11,249 nt of DNA from Bacillota bacterium (lineage in GTDB: Bacteria > Bacillota > Clostridia > Acetivibrionales > DSM-1351). Below the pieces are notes generated by a model, which was given only the letters and a program-made list of their open reading frames with translations, was not told where the DNA came from and ran no database searches. Within the stretch, counting starts at the first letter, position 1. Every line of letters begins with the position of its first letter. The DNA lies in NCBI GenBank assembly GCA_023433945.1, contig JAEYTP010000071.1:1-11249 (forward strand), in the 5' to 3' direction. Position numbers and translations under genes: made by a program. Shown here in pieces: positions 7,201-11,249 of the stretch.

Positions 7201-9253
7201 AGATGAAGGAAACTCAGGGATAAAGTATACTCAATATGCTATTAGCAGCATAGATTTTCCTGAGCAATGGACAAACATAACTGGTGAAGCTGTGTCAATT
7301 GATGAGAACGGGGAGTGGTACCTGTTTTTAAAGGCTTGTGATATAGCTGGCAACATAACTGTTAATAAGTATGGACCTTTTAAAATAGACAAGCTATCGC
7401 CAGACATCAATGTAGATATTAATACATCCGGATGGACAAATAAAACTATAAAGGTAACTACTAATATAATAGAAATACATTCTGGAATTGAGCTTGCTCA
7501 GTTTAGTATAACAAATTCAAGTGAACATAGTGGTAATTGGATTGATTTAGGGGAAGATTCTATCAGTATTGAGAAGGATGGTATATGGTATATCCATATT
7601 AAGGCCATCGATGCTGCCGGCAATCAATCAGTAAAGGTATATGGGCCGTACAAAATAGATAATTTGAGTCCTTCAATATTAGTAGAACAGTCAAATAGGG
7701 ATTGGAGCGATGAAGATATAGCGGTTACTCCTAAATTTGATGATAACGGAGACTCACAGCTTAAATATACATCATATAAATGGTCAAATGGAAAAGAAAC
7801 CCCAGCTAATTGGGAGGTTTATTTGTCGGGGCCATTGACCCAAACAAATAATGGTAGTTGGTATTTGCACCTAAGAGCTGAAGACAATGCGGGAAACGTA
7901 GTAACAATGGTATATGGACCATATCGATTAGATAAAAATATACCAAATGCTGAAGCAGCAGTATTAGAGGCTGAGGATGCCACTAGAAGTTTGGGTACTC
8001 AGACGATGGTAGATAATGCAAAAAATAAAATAACCCAAGCAATTAGTATAACTAATAAGATATTATCTGACGACCTAAGAGAAAATCTTTTGAAAAGAAT
8101 AGCTATAATTAAATTTGAAATTGACATTGCGCAAGGCGAGATTTATGTTAAAGCAGCTGAAGATTCAATAGTATATATGACATCCAGTGCTCTGATTAAC
8201 GTAGCTCAGCTTAAATATAGCGCGGCATTGGAATATGTAAATTCACTTCCATCCTGCGATGAAAAGGATGCATTTATAGGCAGATTGCAGTCAGTACTTT
8301 CTGTCATAACTGATGCTACGCTTAGATCAATTAAGGTGCAAATGTATAATGGAAATATACAAGACAAAAATAATACCCTTTTCCCAAGATTTAAGATAAC
8401 TAATACAGGAAAAGATTCTATTAACCTTTCGGATATAAAAATAAGATATTATTACACAATCGATGGGGAAAAGAAGCAGAACTTCTGGTGTGATTGGTCT
8501 AACATTGGAGCTAATAATATAACAGGTTCATTTGTAAGATTAGAGACTCCTCTTGGGGATCAGGATTATTATTTTGAACTAGGGTTTTATAGTAAAGCAG
8601 GTAAAATTAAACCCGGTGAAAGTGTTGAAGTACATATTAGAATAGCAAAAATAGATTGGTCCGATTACACTCAAACAAATGATTATTCCTTTAATAGTAG
8701 CAAGCAAAATAAATACGTTGATTGGAGCAAAATAAGTGCATATATAGGCACTAGATTTGCTTGGGGTACGCCTTCAACAAGTAATCCAATAAAAAAAGAG
8801 ATGGCATTGAAAGTACAAATGTATAATTCAAGTACCAAAGACAAAGTCAACACAATTTCTCCAAGATTTAAGATATGTAATAGTGGTACAGAGGATATTA
8901 GGCTTTCAGACATTAAAATCAGGTATTACTATACTATAGACGGAGAAAATGAACAAAATTATTGGTGTGACTGGTCAGATATAGGAGCAGAAAAGATAAC
9001 TGGGAAATTTAAGAAAATAGAGCAGCCCGAATCAAATGCCAATTATTATTTTGAACTAAGCTTTACCAATGATTCAGGAATACTTGCTGCTGGTCAAAGT
9101 GTAGAAGTACACCTTAGATTAGCTAAGACTAATTGGACTGATTATACTCAATCAAATGATTATTCCTTTAATAGCAGTAATAAAAACGAATATCTAGATT
9201 GGGATAAAGTAAGTGCATATGCGGGCTCTACACTTGTATGGGGTAAGCCGTAG
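1298..9253 (+). CDS. Giant secreted subtilisin-family (S8) protease with PPC, Ig-like array and two CBM3 modules
   Basis: A predicted secreted serine endopeptidase of 2651 residues. Residues 1-25 are a signal peptide (KR, hydrophobic core, likely cleavage after VFA). An I9-like propeptide (about 31-112) includes NVEYIEED. The S8 domain (about 120-385) has catalytic Asp147 (FDTG), His178 (NGHGT), Ser331 (GTSTAVPHV) and oxyanion Asn269 (AASGN), so it should be active. Then come a beta-sandwich (415-513), PPC domain (517-627), Big_2 (629-713), FN3-like domain (714-800), an unassigned region (801-1318), OmpL47-like and other Ig-like domains (1325-1584), seven ~90-residue Ig-like repeats (1585-2216), a helical spacer (2217-2344) and two CBM3 modules (2345-2492, 2504-2651). 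No SLH, LPXTG or dockerin module is seen, so retention could come through cellulose or the partner protein. It starts with GTG after AGGAGGA and is probably co-transcribed with the gene 36 bp downstream. Family and domain order are secure; substrate is unknown. Shedding or processing of cellulose-bound proteins is conjecture. Confidence 0.95.
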   Translation: MKRILSSILVVLLSILLPLQSMVFASGDVVKEQQSRKGMLIKYKPLQNLSSNSISLFSEEEQSQLVNIADSAISNDLKTIAEDTYLMNMSDEQITSMQNDENVEYIEEDSSIRMSEDKISWNVDKICAPILHSNGYYGKGIKVAIFDTGIDLSNKDLNVVGGVSFVEGNNSYNDDNGHGTAMASILASLRNDDGYVGVAPEINLYSVKILDKNGEGKYSNLIQGVQWAIDNGINIIAISCGGTKYSSILKYAMNNAVNHNILVVAASGNEGSTQINYPASYNDVICVGAVDNQNKTAPFSNTGAEMDLVAPGVGVEATCLNNLSMTIDGTSTAVPHVVGVAAQLWGAKPELTSIQMKALLYKSAIPIGERKIYGWGLVNADIGLQCINTDLQLPIEYEYPNPNAGGDSEGEGEIHASAIIVSGDGQHIQPGQSATVVLAFDKYHPSCTITTTNSSGTVLRTETKPVYGNYVDYSIHTTYTCPAGVMNSPGTYYIDFWCPDAPSFHFTFTIYVVSPPVQNDDHGNSISSATMFSPNSSIGGNINYAGDNDYFGFYAASSGNYTIGTSGTTDTYGSLYSSNGSIIASNDDNNGTNFSITQNLSGGQYYYVMVRHFNPTGTGAYTLNITYTKSVTGVSLDRSSMSLNAGGSTGSLTATVYPTDAANKAVTWSSSNNSVATVSSSGVVTPIGGGSAIITVCTNDGGYSASCTVTVTGLNISNVAHTSIVADSATISWNTNMSSDSIVEYGTTTSLGLSKESSTQLTIHSIQLTGLSKGTTYYYRVKSKLNTLTATSSIYSFTTLGYDAQITTNYPPSLNIGENNDVISGNKIANCSSFYPNAKVSIQNKGIAWTSNDEIYLVVNTSGVPGILFGSLDASGKPQYQGTQAMFKVNNSNIKEIILIAKADNDVTASSNKIWTQLYDKKANKYFGNKVETSISINTLGQDSFLYMRDDISANTSFSSNYNRFLDTNGTSHIAHRCFILPERGRSFAPKSSNVSYETTTEGNLYKVKVKFKWDTDIGTKYSMFKNNLPAFLVNNKYIKFISTVHMPIDWRWVSYDTNLPKGYNTHNIDFNIDGATSGSVYTSDHLECEVWTENPEKLVSGKEYYVTYTFSAKAGKTPKKGNFMQAFSIGADSSPMDADTEAYYEHGILLDTVYYSDTFYHNPEKIRNSIEKDNGEKRKRGIKVACPVIVHVYDSQGRHLGPSEDGSLELGIPGALYEVVDGETYILLDDNDTYEIRIEGYDNGMMNIKDEIIRISEDAPIVESSTVFKNIPVQENLQASYTIQPSQKSTSINIDSNGDGREDLVENADVIVDSSAENDRTAPTTNYDVSGTVGENNWYTSDVVLTLSASDNGGAAVAETSYIIDDGNQNTYYTPISISQEGSHSLKIGSVDTQRNVETQKLLSINIDKTAPDITISAPRNPIFGDEYILNFEAFDEVSGIASCSATIDGVDAFNNETIVLSKKDTVIRVVSTDNAGNTSEKAITIHVDDDVPPMSTVALKGTLGENLWYISDVIVTLDSTDIGFEGVDKTYYKINGAEPKEYTEPISITKEGSNLLEIYSVDKAGNMEEIKTEFIRIDKSLPIITEKRPEGTTYVKNIDGSYYFIDGISGVNRMEYSLSKSSTTPTSYNETLDTSEADAQGGKWYLFIRAYDIAGNQTQEVFEYNIDNSAPTIGVNIKTMDWTNKDICITPIIDDDEAGITNIKYCWTINPEYLGNWCDYTDGTASQLSDGIWYLVIRAEDKVGNTITKSFGPYKLDKTASNVVMDNTSNKWTNQPVSVTPNISDELSGVRNIFYAWNTEATVPSEWTEIADSTSLTQQKTGAWYLFVKVVDIAGNESIERFGTYNIDKILPIVSIDNNDSDWTNMDVRVNPNFVDDGGSGIKNSYFSWSEDDKNPGVWQTYLGSVILKSDNGIWYLHLKTEDFAGNENQAVYGPFKIDKTAPFTNAEPSNTEWKNEGTSVKISFKDEGNSGIKYTQYAISSIDFPEQWTNITGEAVSIDENGEWYLFLKACDIAGNITVNKYGPFKIDKLSPDINVDINTSGWTNKTIKVTTNIIEIHSGIELAQFSITNSSEHSGNWIDLGEDSISIEKDGIWYIHIKAIDAAGNQSVKVYGPYKIDNLSPSILVEQSNRDWSDEDIAVTPKFDDNGDSQLKYTSYKWSNGKETPANWEVYLSGPLTQTNNGSWYLHLRAEDNAGNVVTMVYGPYRLDKNIPNAEAAVLEAEDATRSLGTQTMVDNAKNKITQAISITNKILSDDLRENLLKRIAIIKFEIDIAQGEIYVKAAEDSIVYMTSSALINVAQLKYSAALEYVNSLPSCDEKDAFIGRLQSVLSVITDATLRSIKVQMYNGNIQDKNNTLFPRFKITNTGKDSINLSDIKIRYYYTIDGEKKQNFWCDWSNIGANNITGSFVRLETPLGDQDYYFELGFYSKAGKIKPGESVEVHIRIAKIDWSDYTQTNDYSFNSSKQNKYVDWSKISAYIGTRFAWGTPSTSNPIKKEMALKVQMYNSSTKDKVNTISPRFKICNSGTEDIRLSDIKIRYYYTIDGENEQNYWCDWSDIGAEKITGKFKKIEQPESNANYYFELSFTNDSGILAAGQSVEVHLRLAKTNWTDYTQSNDYSFNSSNKNEYLDWDKVSAYAGSTLVWGKP
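2846..3178 (+). other. PPC domain of the protease (residues 517-627)
   Basis: Bacterial pre-peptidase C-terminal domain, recognised by NDDHGNSISSAT, GDNDYFGFYA, a turn before IIASNDD, and YYYVMVRH ending in GAYTLNITY. Such domains sit beside catalytic domains of secreted peptidases and are often cleaved during maturation. A clearly related PPC domain starts the next gene's protein at 9371-9703. Confidence 0.88.
3182..3697 (+). other. Big_2 and FN3-like domains of the protease
   Basis: Residues 629-713 show the Big_2 pattern: VTGVSLDRSSMSLNAGG, TATVYPTDAANKAVTWSS, NNSVATVSSSGVVTP, then SCTVTVTG. Residues 714-800 resemble an FN3-like or purple-acid-phosphatase N-terminal type domain: ATISWNTN, SIVEYG, TGLSKGTTYYYRVKS and a final SFTTL. 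These are probably extracellular spacers. Confidence 0.8.
3698..5251 (+). other. Protease residues 801-1318: unassigned region with one calcium-loop-like motif
   Basis: About 518 residues that I cannot assign with confidence. Near 805-900 there is an Ig-like look (NxG..WTSND). Residues about 955-1170 contain aromatic-rich segments such as MPIDWRWVSYD and a WTENPEKLVSGKEYYVTY strand pattern. Residues about 1185-1290 begin KVACPVIVHVYDSQGRHLG, a short beta-domain style found in other clostridial secreted proteins. A DSNGDGRED loop (residues 1296-1304, 5183-5209) matches the DxNxDGxxD calcium-binding pattern. Confidence 0.5.
5270..6046 (+). other. Two OmpL47-like domains and one other Ig-like domain
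   Basis: Residues about 1325-1412 and 1496-1583 share the pattern (G)ENxWY.SDVxxTL.A.D, an I(N/D)DG-type strand, Y..PISI..EGSH/N.L.I.SVD..GN.E, and an IDK..P ending, as in OmpL47-type beta-barrel domains. Between them, residues 1413-1494 form a different Ig-like unit ending STDNAGNTSEKAITIHVDDD. These probably extend the stalk between catalytic and binding modules. Confidence 0.7.
6047..7945 (+). repeat. Seven Ig-like repeats of ~90 residues in the protease stalk
   Basis: IDK/IDN-x-x-P linkers recur at residues 1579, 1668, 1758, 1849, 1940, 2030, 2120 and 2211, a period of 89-92 residues (about 270 bp). The unit core is WTN..V.V.P...D..SGI, a Y/F-x-W/I strand, then NG.WYL.(L/I)(K/R)A.D.AGN and GP(F/Y)K(I/L)DK. 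The first copy is atypical at its start (YVKNIDGSYYFIDG). Codons have diverged between copies, so the expansion is old. Confidence 0.88.
7946..8329 (+). other. Helical spacer before the CBM3 modules
   Basis: Residues 2217-2344 switch from beta-rich repeats to Ala/Glu/Lys/Leu-rich sequence predicted by eye to be helical (AEAAVLEAEDATRS, DNAKNKITQAIS, LRENLLKRIAIIKFEID, then a second similar pass ending FIGRLQSVLSVI). It looks like two tandem copies of a ~65-residue helical unit. It may work as a rigid spacer between stalk and binding modules. Confidence 0.6.
8330..9250 (+). repeat. Tandem CBM3 carbohydrate-binding modules
   Basis: Two 148-residue modules (residues 2345-2492 and 2504-2651), 90 of 148 positions identical by hand alignment, are joined by an 11-residue linker. 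Each has the CBM3 order KVQMYN, PRFKI.N.G, LSDIKIRYYYTIDGE, WCDWS.IGA..ITG, YYFEL.F, G.SVEVH.R.AK..W.DYTQ.NDYSFNSS and a final WG.P. Of the cellulose-contacting strip known from scaffoldin CBM3a, the Asp after WC, the Arg of HxR and the Trp before DYTQ are kept. The CBM3a His is Trp here, and the short loop carrying its Tyr is absent, which is more like CBM3b. Cellulose binding is likely but not certain. Confidence 0.92.
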
Positions 9254-9277
9254 TTACTTTTTTGATAGACACTAGAA

Positions 9278-9284
9278 AAGGAGA
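9278..9284 (+). promoter_or_regulatory. Ribosome binding site of the PPC/peptidoglycan-binding gene
   Basis: AAGGAGA ends 5-6 nt before the ATG at 9290. The gap after the protease stop is only 36 bp and shows no hairpin with a T-run or convincing promoter, which supports co-transcription. Confidence 0.85.
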
Positions 9285-9289
9285 CAGAT

Positions 9290-11249
9290 ATGAGTAGATT
9301 TTTTAAAAAGTTTATTGCGATATTATTATTATTAAGTATTCTCAGCTCAAATGTTACGGCGATGGCACTCGAAGATGATTCTGGAAATAGCTATTCTTCA
9401 GCAAGTACAATACCAATGGATGCAAGTATTTCAGGAGTGATTAATTATTCTGGAGATGTAGATTACTTTAAGTTTATAGCTCCAGCCACGGGTACATATT
9501 ATATTACTAGTACTGGTAGTATGGATTTGTATGGTGTGACCTACAATAGCACCTACAGTAAAATTATTTCAAATGACGATATTGGTGAAGGTAATAACAA
9601 TTTTGAAATGAGTGCTACACTTACTGCAGGCAAGACATATTTTGTTAAGGTTCGTCACTATAATAAAAGTCAAACTGGAAGCTACATGGTTAGGATTACT
9701 GCTCCAAATAGCAAGGATATTACAGCAGTAGTGCTTCCCTATCAGACAGCACCCCTTTATGCAAATACTGGGAGCGAAAGATGTAAGGTCCAGCTTTTTA
9801 ATAAAAATATAGGGGTTGAAAGAAAATACTATGTAGAAGCGTATACTTCTAGTGATAACAAGACGTGGACGCTTTCAGGCGCAAGTGATTTTGTGTTTGT
9901 AGCCGGTTCTAATACTGCAACATTAAGTATACCAGTAAATATTTCGGAACATGGAAATATTTACACAAAGGCGGTCGTATACTTTGAAAAAAAGGGAGGG
10001 GAAAAACTAAAGGAAGTAATTAAAGCAGATATAGACAGAGTAGCCCCTCAAATGTTGCCAACAAATAATTCGTATACATATGGAGAGAGTGCAGGCTTAT
10101 TAATTGATAATTTAAATGCATTAGGCTTGGATACTGGTAATGGAACTCTGTTCGCAAGCAAAACCCTCGCTGCGGTAGTAGCCGTACAGATTAATAATAA
10201 CAATCTTGCTATAGATGCAAAAGCAGGAGAAAATACATGTGCTGAAATCAATAACCTCATACTATCCAACTATTTTGACCAAACAGGCAAAAAGCTAAGC
10301 AGTATCAAGACGGTACTATATGGAAACCAGAAGAAAATATTGGACAGTCAAAATGACACAATTAAAAATGGTAGTGAGGTTAAAGGTGTAAAACACTTAC
10401 AAGCCATACTAAAGGGATACCTTAATCTAAATATTGGAGACATTGATGGGAACTATGGGGAGAAAACTACAGCAGCAGTAAAGGCTGTTCAAAAGTATAG
10501 TGGTATAACGGTCACTGGAACTGTTGAGAAGGGTATCACAGGAAATACCACATGGGCAAAAATCTATTCATTGATTAACAGTAATGAAAGTACTAAAATA
10601 GCCCTAGACCAGCTTTACAACGAATATCGAAATCCTGCCCAGAGTGTATATATAACAGCAAAGAATAAGCTTGCGGTTGGTGATTATGATACAATATATG
10701 CAAGATCCACAAATGCTACTAGCATGAAATTACTTATAACAGGACCTGAATACTATAAAAGTATAACTTCAGAGGGTAGTACGATAAGCTATAAATTTGA
10801 ACCCTCACAGTCTGGAACATACTACATAACTGTCACTGCGAATGAAGGCGGTGCCTTACCACAGACGGAGAAGGTTTGTGTTGAGGTTGGGAAGAAGGAG
10901 ACGGGGAATAGTGGAACCATTTCTACAGTAATTATTGGTGATTATGCAGTTGCCCCTATAAAAACAATTAATGGTATACCATATGGTAACATGAAGCAAG
11001 TGCTAGATTACTTGTTTGATATAATTGGCACATTGCCTAATGACTCGGATTACTTTATTACAACTTGGAATTATGAAATTACACCTGGTAAAGCGGGGGT
11101 GCATCACTATACTGTGCATGTACTTGATCCAGATTCACATAAGTATATAACAAAGATTTATTATCCTAATGATAGTGTGTTAAGTGACGCTGACTCTGGA
11201 AATCCATGCTGCGATATATTAAAAATAGCTGAAGATTTAGGATTTAGCA
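9290..11249 (+). CDS. Secreted PPC and peptidoglycan-binding protein, 5' part (3' end outside window)
   Basis: The frame is open from the ATG at 9290 to the window end: 653 codons plus one base, no stop. Residues 1-26 are a signal peptide (FFKK, then IAILLLLSIL; cleavage near TAMA). Residues 28-138 form a PPC domain (EDDSGNSYSSAST, GDVDYFKF, SNDD, YFVKVRHY, GSYMVRITA) related to the one in the upstream protease. Residues 140-250 are a beta-rich part of unknown type. Residues about 262-325 look like a degenerate PG_binding_1 domain. Residues 361-429 are a good PG_binding_1 domain (GSEVKGVKHLQAIL, IGDIDGNYGEKTTAAV, Q, GITVTGTV, TWAKI). Residues 448-535 look Ig-like and the rest is unassigned. 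No catalytic motif is visible, but an enzymatic domain could lie beyond the window. Likely role: wall-associated secreted protein working with the protease. PPC at the N-terminus is unusual, since it normally follows a peptidase. Confidence 0.88.
   Translation, partial: MSRFFKKFIAILLLLSILSSNVTAMALEDDSGNSYSSASTIPMDASISGVINYSGDVDYFKFIAPATGTYYITSTGSMDLYGVTYNSTYSKIISNDDIGEGNNNFEMSATLTAGKTYFVKVRHYNKSQTGSYMVRITAPNSKDITAVVLPYQTAPLYANTGSERCKVQLFNKNIGVERKYYVEAYTSSDNKTWTLSGASDFVFVAGSNTATLSIPVNISEHGNIYTKAVVYFEKKGGEKLKEVIKADIDRVAPQMLPTNNSYTYGESAGLLIDNLNALGLDTGNGTLFASKTLAAVVAVQINNNNLAIDAKAGENTCAEINNLILSNYFDQTGKKLSSIKTVLYGNQKKILDSQNDTIKNGSEVKGVKHLQAILKGYLNLNIGDIDGNYGEKTTAAVKAVQKYSGITVTGTVEKGITGNTTWAKIYSLINSNESTKIALDQLYNEYRNPAQSVYITAKNKLAVGDYDTIYARSTNATSMKLLITGPEYYKSITSEGSTISYKFEPSQSGTYYITVTANEGGALPQTEKVCVEVGKKETGNSGTISTVIIGDYAVAPIKTINGIPYGNMKQVLDYLFDIIGTLPNDSDYFITTWNYEITPGKAGVHHYTVHVLDPDSHKYITKIYYPNDSVLSDADSGNPCCDILKIAEDLGFS
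9371..9703 (+). other. N-terminal PPC domain (residues 28-138)
   Basis: Related by eye to the protease PPC domain at 2846-3178: both have D.GNS.SSA, I.G.INY.GD.DYF.F, SNDD and V(M/K)VRH(F/Y)N...TG.Y...IT. It directly follows the signal peptide, with no peptidase before it. Confidence 0.85.
10073..10264 (+). other. Degenerate peptidoglycan-binding domain (residues ~262-325)
   Basis: The stretch GESAGLLIDNLNALGLDTGNG, then TLAAVVAVQINNNNLAIDAKAG and CAEINNLI, follows the PG_binding_1 layout (V..LQ..L..LG, TxxAV..FQ, L..DG..G..T). It has lost the usual LQ and FGxxT features. It is probably a diverged first copy of the pair. Confidence 0.5.
10370..10576 (+). other. Peptidoglycan-binding domain, PG_binding_1 type (residues 361-429)
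   Basis: GSEVKGVKHLQAILKGYL, IGDIDGNYGEKTTAAVKAVQ, GITVTGTVEKGITGNTTW and AKIYSLI match the three-helix peptidoglycan-binding fold along its whole length. This implies association with the cell wall. Confidence 0.9.

Noticed and set aside
10048..10269. Antisense open frame of 73 codons in the last gene
   Set aside because: It lies inside the continuous + strand frame of the PPC/peptidoglycan-binding gene, which has clear domains on both sides.
1..11249. CRISPR array, tRNA/rRNA genes, insertion sequence or prophage attachment site
   Set aside because: No spaced direct repeats, tRNA-like cloverleaf, transposase gene or flanking duplications were seen. The only tandem DNA repeats are the 16-bp and 11-bp ones reported.

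Overview
The window looks like a chromosomal segment from a low-GC Gram-positive anaerobe, most probably a cellulolytic member of the Clostridia. The reasons are the AT-rich sequence, strong AGGAGG-type ribosome binding sites, an [FeFe]-hydrogenase, and a secreted protein ending in two family 3 carbohydrate-binding modules (CBM3), which are typical of cellulose-degrading clostridia. The species cannot be fixed from this sequence alone.

Layout, all genes on the + strand. (1) Bases 1-953 hold the 3' part of an [FeFe]-hydrogenase catalytic subunit gene (hydA type). The window opens inside the second H-cluster motif. The protein ends in a thioredoxin-fold ferredoxin-like extension. (2) Bases 951-1297 are intergenic. 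They hold three tandem 16-bp repeats, a hairpin without a T-run, a strong Rho-independent terminator with a possible small RNA promoter before it, and a likely vegetative promoter carrying repeated TTTACA/TGTAAA half-sites. (3) Bases 1298-9253 encode a 2651-residue secreted modular subtilisin-family (S8) protease. Its order is signal peptide, I9-like propeptide, catalytic domain, beta-sandwich, PPC domain, Big_2, FN3-like domain, about 500 residues I cannot assign, two OmpL47-like and one other Ig-like domain, seven ~90-residue Ig-like repeats, a helical spacer, and two CBM3 modules. (4) Bases 9290-11249 hold the start of a second secreted protein, cut by the window end: signal peptide, N-terminal PPC domain, a degenerate then a well-preserved peptidoglycan-binding domain, and an unassigned beta-rich part.

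The hydrogenase gene is separated from the rest by a terminator and is probably functionally unrelated. The protease and the PPC/peptidoglycan-binding gene are 36 bp apart with no terminator between them, so they are probably co-transcribed from the promoter near 1210-1238. Both are exported and carry recognisably related PPC domains. One has cellulose-type binding modules and the other a peptidoglycan-binding module. The most interesting idea here is that they form a two-gene surface system in which a protease acts at the interface between cell wall and cellulose. That idea is inference from domain content and gene order only.
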